Below, one piece after another: positions 8,512 to 16,925 of a stretch of 64,000 bases of DNA. Below the pieces are notes generated by a model. The model was not told the DNA's origin. It ran no database searches and was given only the letters and a program-made list of their open reading frames with translations. Numbering within the stretch: the first letter of the stretch is position 1; every line of letters starts with the position of its first letter. The stretch is from Pseudomonadota bacterium (GTDB lineage: Bacteria; Myxococcota_A; Polyangia; GCA-2747355), in assembly GCA_016711215.1 (NCBI GenBank), contig JADJTL010000001.1:124001-188000 (forward strand), read 5' to 3'. A program made the position numbers and the translations under genes.

Positions 8512-10515
8512 ATGCACGAAATCCCGCTGCTCGCCGAGCTCGCGATCATGGCGGCTGTTGGCGTGGTGGTCTCGGCGCTGCTGTCACGGCTGCGCCTGCC
8601 CACGGTGGCGGGCCTGCTCGCCGCTGGAGCGCTGCTGGGCCCCTTCGGGCTCGGGCGCGTGGGCGAGGCGAGCGGCATCGAGACGCTGGCCGAGGTCGGC
8701 GTGGTGCTGCTGCTCTTCACCATCGGACTCGAGTTCTCGGTCGCACGCTTCACGAAGATCTTTCGCTCCTTCGCGCTCGGCGGGGCGCTGCAGGTCAGCG
8801 CCACGATCGGCGCGACCGCGGGGGTCGCCCTCGCCGTCGGCATGACGCTCGCGCAGTCCGTCTTCATCGGCTTCGTCGTCGCCATGTCGAGCACCGCGAT
8901 CGTGCTGCGCTTGCTGGGCGACCGCGGTGAGCTCGACGCACCGCACGGGCGCTTCATCGTCGGTACGCTGATCTTTCAGGACCTCTGCGTGGTGCCGATG
9001 GTGCTGCTGGTCCCGGTGCTGAGCAGCCGCATGCCCTGGAGCGCCGCAGCGCTGGCGACCGGCGTCGCCCTGGGCAAGGCCGCCCTGCTGGTGACGGGCG
9101 CGTTGTTGGTGGCGCGCATCGTGGTGCCACGCCTGCTGCGCTGGGTCGATGCCAGCCGCAGTCGCGAGTCCTTCCTGCTGGCGATCCTCGCGATCTGCGT
9201 CGGCACGACCTGGCTCGCGTCGCTCGCTGGCGTGTCGTTGGCCCTGGGCGCCTTCGTCGGTGGCATGGTCGTCGCGGACTCCGACTTTCAGCACCGCGCG
9301 ATGGGCGACATGCTGCCGCTGCGCGACGCCTTCGTCAGCGTCTTCTTCATCTCGCTCGGGATGCTCTTCGACGGCCGCCTCTTGCTTGCTCGACCGCTCG
9401 CGGTCGGTTTGTTGTTGCTCGGGTTCCTCGCGGCCAAGGGAGCGCTGGCGACTCTTTCGGCCTTAGTCATGCACCTGCCGGCGCGGGCGGCCTGGCTCGC
9501 CGGCGTTGGGCTGGGCCAGTTTGGCGAGTTTGGCTTCGTCCTGATCCGGCTCGGGCAGGGCTCCGGGCTGGTCGACCGCGAGACCGGAAGCGTGCTCCTC
9601 GCTGCGGGGATCCTCAGCATGTTTCTCGTCCCCTTGCTGCTGCGACTGGCGCCGCGCGTGACCTTCGCCGAGCGCGTGTTGGCGCCGCTGGCCCGACGCA
9701 CGACGGGCTCCGCGTTGCGCGTCGACGCGGAGGTGCGGGCGCTCGCCGACCACGTCGTCGTGGTGGGATACGGCGTCGCCGGTCGGCTCGTCGCGCAGGC
9801 CTTGGGCGCCTGCGGGCTCGACCACGTGGTCCTCGACCTCAACGCCGAGACGGTGCGACGCGCCCGCGCGGCCGGCGAGCCGCTGCACTACGCCGACGCG
9901 ACCAGCAGCGAGGCCCTGAGCCTGGTGCGCGTCGGGGCCGCGCGCGCGGTGGTCGTGCTGATCAATGATCCAGCGGCCGCGCTGCGCGTCGTCGACACCG
10001 CGCGGCGTGTCGCGCCGGCCGTGCCCGTCATCGTCCGCAACCGCTATTGGGCTGATCATGCGCAGCTGGTCGATCTCGGCGCGACCGAGGTCGTGACCGA
10101 AGAGGTCGAAGCGAGCGCTGAGGTCGTGATTCGCCTGTTGCGCCAGCTCGAGGTGCCACGCAACGTGATCGAAGAGCAGGTGCGCGCGATGCGGCAACAG
10201 CTGCAAACGTCGCGGCGCAACATCACGCTGCCGCGCAGCGCGCTCGCCGATCAGCGCTCGCTCTCGGATCTGAAGATCGACAGCGTCCTGGTCGAGGAGC
10301 GCGGCGCGGCGGTTGGGCGCACGGCCCGGGAGATCGCCGTTCGCGAGCGCACGCGCGCCCTGATCGTCGCGGTGCGGCGCGGCGACGAGCTGCTCGATCA
10401 TCCCGATCCCGACGAGCCCTTTTGCCACGGCGATGTCGTCTACCTCGTCGGATCAGGGGCGGCGATTCGCCAGGCCACCGCGTTGTTCGCCGGATCGCCC
10501 AGGCCGGGGGCCTGA
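8512..10515 (+). CDS. Kef/YbaL-type cation:proton antiporter (CPA2) with TrkA domains
   Basis: 667 residues. The N-terminal ~390 residues form a hydrophobic CPA2 transporter domain with about 12 membrane helices (typical motifs: RLPTVAGLLAAGALLGPFG and LFTIGLEFS). A TrkA-N nucleotide-binding domain begins with the Rossmann loop VVVVGYGVAGR, and a TrkA-C domain ends the protein near DVVYLVGSG. Such proteins exchange K+ or Na+ for H+ and are gated by bound nucleotide. ATG at 8512 matches where the family starts; an in-frame upstream start at 8410 would add 34 non-hydrophobic residues. Convergent with pyruvate kinase. Confidence 0.93.
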   Translation: MHEIPLLAELAIMAAVGVVVSALLSRLRLPTVAGLLAAGALLGPFGLGRVGEASGIETLAEVGVVLLLFTIGLEFSVARFTKIFRSFALGGALQVSATIGATAGVALAVGMTLAQSVFIGFVVAMSSTAIVLRLLGDRGELDAPHGRFIVGTLIFQDLCVVPMVLLVPVLSSRMPWSAAALATGVALGKAALLVTGALLVARIVVPRLLRWVDASRSRESFLLAILAICVGTTWLASLAGVSLALGAFVGGMVVADSDFQHRAMGDMLPLRDAFVSVFFISLGMLFDGRLLLARPLAVGLLLLGFLAAKGALATLSALVMHLPARAAWLAGVGLGQFGEFGFVLIRLGQGSGLVDRETGSVLLAAGILSMFLVPLLLRLAPRVTFAERVLAPLARRTTGSALRVDAEVRALADHVVVVGYGVAGRLVAQALGACGLDHVVLDLNAETVRRARAAGEPLHYADATSSEALSLVRVGAARAVVVLINDPAAALRVVDTARRVAPAVPVIVRNRYWADHAQLVDLGATEVVTEEVEASAEVVIRLLRQLEVPRNVIEEQVRAMRQQLQTSRRNITLPRSALADQRSLSDLKIDSVLVEERGAAVGRTAREIAVRERTRALIVAVRRGDELLDHPDPDEPFCHGDVVYLVGSGAAIRQATALFAGSPRPGA

Positions 10516-10543
10516 GCGCGGTCGCGCGCGGTCCAGCGCTCAG
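10512..10543. terminator. Candidate bidirectional terminator between antiporter and pyk
   Basis: CTGAGCGC (10512-10519) and GCGCTCAG (10536-10543) are a perfect 8-bp inverted repeat around a 16-base GC-rich loop. The two arms contain the stop codons of the converging genes. No T-tract follows, so intrinsic termination is uncertain. Confidence 0.35.
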
Positions 10544-11958
10544 ACACGAAGCAGCTTGATCAGGTCGCTCGGACCGTCCGGTCGACTGCCGGCGGCGAAG
10601 ACCACCAGCTCGCCCGCGTTGACGAGGCCTGCGGTCACCGCGGCGCGGCAGACCTCGGCAAAGGCCTGATCGGCCGAGCGTGGGGTCGACGCCAGCAGTA
10701 GGGGGACGACGCCCCAGCGTAGCGCGAGCCGCCGGCAGATCGTGGCGTGCTCCGAAGCGGCGACCAACTGAGCGCCTGGTCGGTACTCGGAGGTCAGGAG
10801 GGCGACCGCCCCGCTCTCCGTGTAGCAGAGGATCGTCGCGCAGCCGAGCGTCGCTGCCGCCGCGACACAGGCCCGAGCCACGGCGCTGGTGCTGTCGCGT
10901 TGACCGAGCGCCTCGGGCGGAGCGACGACGCGCTGGCGATAGAGCGGGGAGGCCTCGGTCTCGCGGATGATCGCGTTCATCGCGCGCACGGCGGCCACGG
11001 GATAGGCGCCGGCCGCCGTCTCGCCGGAGAGCATCACGGCGTCGGTGCCGTCGAGCAGGGCGTTGGCCACGTCCGAGGCCTCCGCCCGGGTCGGGCGCGC
11101 GTTGTGTCGCATCGACTCGAGCATCTCGGTGGCGGTGATGACCAGCCTGCCGGCCGCGTTCGCGCGCTCGATCAACGCCTTCTGGGCCATCGGCACGCGC
11201 TCCGGACCGATCTCGACGCCGAGGTCGCCACGCGCGACCATGATCCCATCGGCCGCCTCGACGATGGCGTCGATATCGACCAAAGCCTCGGCGGTTTCGA
11301 TCTTGGCGACGAGCGGGACGTCGCCGATCAGCTGGCGCGCCTCTCGCAGATCGTCGGCCTTGCGGACGAAGGAGAGCGCCACATAGTCGACGCCGAGCTG
11401 TCGCCCGAGGACAATGTCGCGCCGATCCTTGACCGTGAGCGAGGGCACCGAGAGCGCGACGCCGGGCAGGTTGAGGCCCTTGTGATCGCTCAGCTCGCCG
11501 CCGATCTCGACCACGCAGCGGACGCGGTCCTGCGCGCTCGCCGTGACCCGCAGCACCACCCGACCGTCGTCGAGCAGGATGCGGTCCCCTGGATGGACCT
11601 CCCGCGCGAGGGGCTGGTAGCTGCATGGGAGCTCGTCGGCGCGCGTGCTCTGCGCCGCCGCGATCATCGTCAGCGCGTCGCCGGTTTGGACGACGACGCG
11701 GCCGCCTGGGAGGTGACCAAGACGCAGCTTCGGCCCCTGGAGGTCCTGGAGCACGGCGACCTGTCGTCCGCGCTCTGCGGCCAGGCGTCGGACGGTGGCG
11801 ACGCGCTCACCGTGCTGCACCGCGTCGCCGTGCGAGAAATTAAGGCGGAAGGCATCTGCCCCTGCATCGAGCAACGCGCCGATCGTTCCCTCGTCGGAGG
11901 ACGCGGGCCCGAGCGTGCAGAGGATCTTCGTCCGTTGGTCAGCCGGCCGGGTGCTCAT
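10540..11958 (-). CDS. pyk: Pyruvate kinase
   Basis: Last step of glycolysis: phosphoenolpyruvate + ADP to pyruvate + ATP. 472 residues, the usual bacterial length. Starts TKILCTLGPASSDEGTI and continues with FRLNFSHG, DLQGPKLRLG, DKDRRDIVLG-like SLTVKDRRDIVLG, the catalytic region VPLVAKIET with the lysine, MVARGDLGVEI, and the C-terminal MLSGETAAGAYPVAAV. ATG at 11958 is preferred because GGAG lies just upstream and the family starts there; the same frame is open for another 83 residues upstream but those look non-coding. Divergent from the M16 peptidase gene across 279 bases. Confidence 0.97.
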   Translation of the reverse strand: MSTRPADQRTKILCTLGPASSDEGTIGALLDAGADAFRLNFSHGDAVQHGERVATVRRLAAERGRQVAVLQDLQGPKLRLGHLPGGRVVVQTGDALTMIAAAQSTRADELPCSYQPLAREVHPGDRILLDDGRVVLRVTASAQDRVRCVVEIGGELSDHKGLNLPGVALSVPSLTVKDRRDIVLGRQLGVDYVALSFVRKADDLREARQLIGDVPLVAKIETAEALVDIDAIVEAADGIMVARGDLGVEIGPERVPMAQKALIERANAAGRLVITATEMLESMRHNARPTRAEASDVANALLDGTDAVMLSGETAAGAYPVAAVRAMNAIIRETEASPLYRQRVVAPPEALGQRDSTSAVARACVAAAATLGCATILCYTESGAVALLTSEYRPGAQLVAASEHATICRRLALRWGVVPLLLASTPRSADQAFAEVCRAAVTAGLVNAGELVVFAAGSRPDGPSDLIKLLRV

Positions 11959-12237
11959 CGGTCTCCATCCGCTCGCGCCACCGCTGCTGCGGCCCTGCTT
12001 GGCGCTGAGTCTCCATCTCGTCCTGCGGGTCCACTGTGCTGGAGCGAGCACCGACCCCGCAGGGGCGGTACTGGCGGCGAGGGCGACAATAGGCCGCGAA
12101 ACACCGCCCCCACAAGTCAGCCGCAGGTGGCCTGCGCTGGAGGCACCGCAGGCGGCCCGTGGCCCGTCGAATCGGAGAGACGACGCGCCGGCCAAGATGC
12201 TAGACAACCAGACGCGGCTGGTGAGGCCGGTCGCTCG

Positions 12238-14955
12238 ATGATCGTGAACATCATGCTCTTAATCGCGAGCAACCGTCGGGTCGCGGTCTTGCTGGGCGTG
12301 CTGCTCGCCGCAGGTGCGTTGCTCGGCGGCTGCGCGACCTCGCGACTGCACAGCAGCGGGCCGCCGCCGCTCATTGCCACCAGGAGTGCCAATACGGTGT
12401 CGAAGCTCGACAACGGGATGCGGGTCATCGTCCGACCCAACCACCGCGCAGCGGTCGTTGCGCTTCAGCTCTGGATCGACACCGGCAGCGCTGACGAGTC
12501 GGATGCGCTGGCCGGGGCCGCGCACGCCCTCGAGCACATGGTGTTCAAGGGGACCGCGCGGCGCGGCGTCGGCGATATCGCGCGCGCGATCGAGTCCGTT
12601 GGCGGTGACGTCAATGCCTGGACCTCGGTCGATCATACGGTCTTCCACGTCACCATGCCGGCGCGCGAGTGGCGGCGAGGGCTGGCCGTGCTGGCCGACG
12701 CCGTGCTCAACGTCAGGCTCGACGAGGCCGAGCTGCGCAAGGAGATCGAGGTCATCCTCGAGGAGATCAAGGAGAGCGACGACAATCCGGCCAGCGTCGC
12801 CACCCAGGAGCTCTTTGGGTTGGCCTTCGAGCGCCACCCCTATCGGCGTCCGGTGATCGGTTGGGCCGCGACCGTTCAGCGCTTTCGCCGCGCGGCGCTC
12901 GAGCGCTTCCTGCGCCAGTCCTATACGCCGGGTCGGATGGCCTTGGTCGTCGTCGGCGACGTTGACGCTGCGCGCGTGTCCGCGCGCGCGGCGCGCATCT
13001 TCGGCACCACTCCGGCGGCAAACCTGCGCCGCGTGCCGCGCGCCCCGCGCGTGCCCGAGCCTCCGCAGCGGCGGCTGCGCGTGCGGACGGTTCAGCGCCC
13101 CTGTCGCGAGGCTCAGCTCGCGCTCGGCTTCAGTATTCCGGAGCTGACGGCCGCCGACAGCCCGGCCCTCGATCTCGCCGCCGTGATCCTCGGTCAGGGC
13201 GAGGGCGCGTGGCTGGTGCGCCGCGTCAAGGACGAGCAGCAGGTCGTCACCGACATCGCGGCCTATGCCTATGCCCCACGCGAGCCGGGGTTGTTGATCG
13301 TCAATGCGGCCAGCCGCCCCGAGCGCGTGGTCGAGGCGGCGGCGGCGATCGCTGAGCAGCTCAGTCTCCTGGCGCAGGTCGGTCCGACACGCGCCGAGCT
13401 CGAGCGCGCTCGGGCGTTGGTCGAGGGCGACGCGGTGCACCAGCAGGAGACGGTGCAAGGGCAGGCTCGCCAACTCGGCTACTTCGAGTCCGTCGCTGGC
13501 GATCCCGACTTCGACCGGGGCTATCTCGAGCGTGTGCGGCAGGTCGACGCCGCGCAGGTGATGGTGGTCGCCCGTCGCTACCTCAGGGCGGAGCGGCTCA
13601 GTCTCGTGGCGCTCACCTCGCATGTCGACGCGCGCCTGGAGGCCGACCTCCGCCAGGCGGTGGTGGCCGCGCTGCGGGCGCCGGTCCGAAGCAAAGAGGC
13701 GCTCGTTGCGCGGGCTCCCGTCCCGACCCGCTGGCGCCTGCCCGGCGGCGCGCGCCTGGTGTTGCTGCCTGATCCCTCGGTGCCGATCGTGGTGATGCGC
13801 GCCGCCTGGCTCGGCGGTCTGCGCTACGAGACGGCGGCGAACAACGGCATCAACAATTTGCTTGCCGCGCTGGCCACGCGCGGAACGCTGACGCGTAGCG
13901 CCGACGAGGTCAATGGGGCGGTCGAGCGCATGGCGGGGTCGATTGGTGGTTTCTCCGGGCGCAACAGCTTTGGCCTGCGGCTCGACGTGCTGGCCCGCTT
14001 CCAATACGAGGCGCTCGAGGTGCTGGCCGACTGCGTGTCCAACCCCGCGTTCCACCCCGCCGAGGTCGCGGGGCGGCGCCGCGAGGCGCTGGACGAGTGG
14101 GAGGCGCGCGCGGACGACCCAATGACCATCGCCCTCGACTTGTTCGCCGCCAAGACCTATCGCCGCCACCCCTACCGGCTCAATCCGCTGGGAACGCCGC
14201 GCTCGATTTCTGGCCTCCGTCGCGACGCGCTGGCCGCCTACTATCAACGATACTTCACGGTGGATCGGCTCGTCCTCGTGGCCACGGGCGACCTCGATGT
14301 CGAGGGGCTGCGGGCGCGCTGCCTGCGGCTCTTTGGCCGCAAGCCGCGTCGCGTGGCCTTCCGCGCGCCGACGCCCGCGGCCGAGCCGACGGCGCGGGCG
14401 CCGCGCTTGGCGGAGCTGACGTTGCCCAAGGCGCAGGCGCAGGTTGTCGTCGGCTATCCGGGCACCACCTTGCGCAGTCGTGACCGCCACGCGCTCGAGT
14501 TGTTGGCGGCGCTGCTGGCGGGCCAGGGGGGGCGTCTCTTCCTCGACCTCCGCGACGGCCAGGGCTTGGCCTACCGCTTGGACGCCTTCTCGCAGGAGGG
14601 CCTCGAGCCCGGGCGCTTCGTCCTCCATGTGGCCACCTCTGCAGATAAGGTCCAAGCTGTGCTCGAGGGTATTGCGCGGCACGTGGCGCGACTACGCGAG
14701 GATGAGGTCAGCGCCAGCGAGCTGCGCCGGGTCCAGCGCTATGCGATTGGCACCCATCAGATCGCGCTGCAGCGTAAGTCCACGCTGGCGTCCTGCCTGG
14801 CCTTCGACGAGCTCTACGGCTTGGGCTTCGCCGCCTATCGGCGCTATGCCGATGAGGTCGCGGCCGTCACTCCGGCCCAGCTCCGCGCCGTCGCGCGGCG
14901 CTACCTGGTCGAGCAGCGGCGGGTGGTCGCCATCGTGCGTCCCGAGGGGGCTTAG
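12238..14955 (+). CDS. M16-family zinc metallopeptidase, two-domain lipoprotein
   Basis: 905 residues. The N-terminus has a hydrophobic stretch ending in LLGGCATS, a good lipobox. The N-terminal M16 domain carries the inverted zinc motif HALEH (HxxEH) with the downstream glutamate region EVILEEIKES. The C-terminal half repeats the M16 fold (RMAGSIGGFSGRNSFGL, then RHPYRLNPLGT) without a zinc motif, as in PqqL/insulinase-like peptidases, where the second half is structural. Probably an outer-membrane or periplasmic peptidase. ATG at 12238 precedes the signal peptide; the frame is open far upstream but overlaps pyk on the other strand, so the longer reading is rejected. A second ATG at 12253 is an alternative start. 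Confidence 0.92.
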   Translation: MIVNIMLLIASNRRVAVLLGVLLAAGALLGGCATSRLHSSGPPPLIATRSANTVSKLDNGMRVIVRPNHRAAVVALQLWIDTGSADESDALAGAAHALEHMVFKGTARRGVGDIARAIESVGGDVNAWTSVDHTVFHVTMPAREWRRGLAVLADAVLNVRLDEAELRKEIEVILEEIKESDDNPASVATQELFGLAFERHPYRRPVIGWAATVQRFRRAALERFLRQSYTPGRMALVVVGDVDAARVSARAARIFGTTPAANLRRVPRAPRVPEPPQRRLRVRTVQRPCREAQLALGFSIPELTAADSPALDLAAVILGQGEGAWLVRRVKDEQQVVTDIAAYAYAPREPGLLIVNAASRPERVVEAAAAIAEQLSLLAQVGPTRAELERARALVEGDAVHQQETVQGQARQLGYFESVAGDPDFDRGYLERVRQVDAAQVMVVARRYLRAERLSLVALTSHVDARLEADLRQAVVAALRAPVRSKEALVARAPVPTRWRLPGGARLVLLPDPSVPIVVMRAAWLGGLRYETAANNGINNLLAALATRGTLTRSADEVNGAVERMAGSIGGFSGRNSFGLRLDVLARFQYEALEVLADCVSNPAFHPAEVAGRRREALDEWEARADDPMTIALDLFAAKTYRRHPYRLNPLGTPRSISGLRRDALAAYYQRYFTVDRLVLVATGDLDVEGLRARCLRLFGRKPRRVAFRAPTPAAEPTARAPRLAELTLPKAQAQVVVGYPGTTLRSRDRHALELLAALLAGQGGRLFLDLRDGQGLAYRLDAFSQEGLEPGRFVLHVATSADKVQAVLEGIARHVARLREDEVSASELRRVQRYAIGTHQIALQRKSTLASCLAFDELYGLGFAAYRRYADEVAAVTPAQLRAVARRYLVEQRRVVAIVRPEGA

Positions 14956-14986
14956 CAGCCCAAGCATCGACCTCAGGCTGTCGCTC

Positions 14987-15004
14987 CGGACCTCGCTCGG
15001 TCCG
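14987..15004. terminator. Candidate terminator hairpin between converging genes
   Basis: CGGACC and GGTCCG form a perfect 6-bp stem with a 6-base loop in the 67-base gap between the M16 gene and the CPBP gene. No T-run follows on either strand. On the minus strand this sequence is part of a short repeat shared with position 7880. Confidence 0.35.
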
Positions 15005-15022
15005 CAATCGATCAACGGGCGC

Positions 15023-15757
15023 TTAGGCCAAGAGCAGCACGTAGGCGTCGTAGATCGCGTGGGTGTAGACCGCTGTGGCGAAGCCACGCAGCAGGTAGAT
15101 CGCAGCGAAGAACGCGCCGGCGAGCGTGCGGTAGATCAGCGGGTAGAGGGCGACCTCACCACGCAGCAGCTCGGGGTGGTGCGCCGCCGCGAAGACCAGC
15201 GAGCTGATCAGCAGCGCCGCGCCGGCCGCGAGCCAGCTGCGCATCCCACCCCAACGGCGCAACGCAGCGCTCAGGCCACTTAGCATCCCCGCGCGAAAGA
15301 CGAGCTCCTCGTGGACGCCGGCCCCGGCGGAGACGACCAAGGCGCCGATCACGCTGAAGTGGACGGTCGCGTGCCCGGCGCCCGTGGCTTGCAGCGGGTT
15401 GACGCCGAGCAGGTCGACGACGACGAAGACAATGAAGGTGCCCATCGTCAGCGCGTAGAGCGTGCTCTCCACCAGCACGGCCAACAGGGGCCGCGCGGTC
15501 AAGCGCTGCCCGCGCCGCAAAAAGAACACCATCACCAAGAGCGAGAGCAGGAGGCTGAGCTGAAGGACGACGAAGCCCGCCGGTCCGAGCCACCGCAGCA
15601 GGCTGCGCGTGATCAGGTCGACGCCGTTCAGCGACCTCGTGAGGAGCGTGCCGAGCTCATAGAAGATGAGCAGGGGCAGCACCAGGATAATGGTCGTCAG
15701 GAGGTTGGGGCGACGCAGGCGCGGCTGTCGGCGTCGCTGGCCGTTGGTGCTAGGCAT
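15023..15757 (-). CDS. CPBP-family intramembrane metalloprotease
   Basis: 244 residues with several membrane helices. The CPBP/Abi motif 1 is HEELVFRAGML (EExxxR); motif 2 is FAAAHH with histidine ligands. The family includes Rce1-like CAAX proteases and many bacterial members of unknown substrate, some serving in bacteriocin immunity. Start at ATG 15757. It lies 68 bases downstream of the zinc-ribbon gene on the same strand, so the two may be co-transcribed. A second, more divergent CPBP protein is encoded at 28129. Confidence 0.85.
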   Translation of the reverse strand: MPSTNGQRRRQPRLRRPNLLTTIILVLPLLIFYELGTLLTRSLNGVDLITRSLLRWLGPAGFVVLQLSLLLSLLVMVFFLRRGQRLTARPLLAVLVESTLYALTMGTFIVFVVVDLLGVNPLQATGAGHATVHFSVIGALVVSAGAGVHEELVFRAGMLSGLSAALRRWGGMRSWLAAGAALLISSLVFAAAHHPELLRGEVALYPLIYRTLAGAFFAAIYLLRGFATAVYTHAIYDAYVLLLA

Positions 15758-15825
15758 CGTTGGCGCGGTTCAACAGGGTGCGATGGCTGTCCGGGGGGCG
15801 GGTTGCCCCTCTTGGGGCGGCGCCT

Positions 15826-16788
15826 TCAGCGCCGGCGTCCGCCGCCGCGCCCAGCCGTTGCGGCGCTGCGCTGACCGGAGGCGCGTGCGGTCGCGCGCGC
15901 CTCGCTCGTGCCGGTCCCGGACGCGCGGGCAGGCCGCGCTGCCGCCGACGCTCGCAGCGCGCGCTTCTTGGTGGCCGGCGCGCGGGCGGGCTTCGGCGCC
16001 TTCTTGAGGCCCGGTGCGGGCGGGCTGCTGGTGGTCTTTGGCGCGCTCGCGCGCGATTTTCCGCCGCCGGCGCCGGCCTTCGGCGCGGAGCGTGAACGGG
16101 GCGCGTCGACCGCGCTGGGGCGCTTGGGCGCCACGCCGACGGCCGCGCGCTTCCCGGCAGCGGCGCGCTTGCGGCGGGCAGCGAGGGTTTGGCCCACCGT
16201 CGGTTGGCCCTCGGTCTTGACGTTGCTCTTGCGCGCGGCGCGACCGCCCGCCGCGCGTCCAGACGCCGCACGCTTCGCCGCCGGTCGACTCGCGGCCGGA
16301 CCCTCGGTCCTGGGGGGAGTCGCCGCCAGGTGACGGGTGGCCAGGTCGGGCCGGTTGTGGACGAGAATCTTCGGGCCGTCCTCGAAGGTCCCCTCGAACT
16401 TCGTTTCGCTCACGACCTCGCTGGCGTAGCCGAGTCCGAAGGCCCCATGCCGAAAGATATCGCCCTCGGTGTAGGTGGACGCGGGCGAGTAGGGAGCGGC
16501 GCGTGCCGCGGAGTGGTCGGCCATGACCTCTGGCCAGGGGCGTTTGCGCAGGCTCTGCCGGCGCCGCACCGCGATCGGCTCGGGGACCTCGTCGTCGAGG
16601 TCGCCGCGCGGCGGGCGATACGCATGGCTCGCCCCGCAGACCGAACATTGCACGCTGCGGATCTCGCCCTCGAAGACGGTGACGACGGTATGTTGAGTAT
16701 CCGTCTTGCAGCTCGCGCAGAAGGCGTCCGTCTCGCCACCGACCTCGATGGGCGATTCCTTGAATATCATGTATTCCATATTGCGCAT
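15826..16788 (-). CDS. Zinc-ribbon protein with histone-H1-like tail
   Basis: Not a family I can name. Near the N-terminus two CxxC pairs (CASCKTD and CSVCGASH, about 25 residues apart) make a zinc ribbon. A middle region (GDIFRHGAFGLGYASEVVSETKFEG, ending KILVHNRP) resembles a small SH3-like or regulator domain. The last ~150 residues are almost only Ala, Lys, Arg, Pro, Ser and Gly (AAGKRAA, ASAPKTTSS), like histone H1 or the AlgP/HU tails used to bind nucleic acid. The start is unsure: ATGs at 16788 and 16779 both fit, and neither has a clear ribosome-binding site. A DNA- or RNA-binding regulator is the most likely role. It is divergent from the sensor kinase. Confidence 0.75.
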   Translation of the reverse strand: MRNMEYMIFKESPIEVGGETDAFCASCKTDTQHTVVTVFEGEIRSVQCSVCGASHAYRPPRGDLDDEVPEPIAVRRRQSLRKRPWPEVMADHSAARAAPYSPASTYTEGDIFRHGAFGLGYASEVVSETKFEGTFEDGPKILVHNRPDLATRHLAATPPRTEGPAASRPAAKRAASGRAAGGRAARKSNVKTEGQPTVGQTLAARRKRAAAGKRAAVGVAPKRPSAVDAPRSRSAPKAGAGGGKSRASAPKTTSSPPAPGLKKAPKPARAPATKKRALRASAAARPARASGTGTSEARATARASGQRSAATAGRGGGRRR

Positions 16789-16925
16789 GCCATACGGGAA
16801 AATCTTTTCGGCTCCTACCACATCTCCCGCGGTGTGGCAAGGTGGGCGACACCGCGGCGCCCTGCCACACCGCCTTGCGAGGGCTCCGCGGCTCATGCTA
16901 TCACGCACCCGAATGGTGGGCTAAT

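Noticed and set aside
10747..12237. Open frame continuous with the M16 gene, making a ~1400-residue protein
   Set aside because: The first ~497 codons run antisense to pyruvate kinase and look like shadow sequence; the signal peptide of the M16 protein marks the real start.
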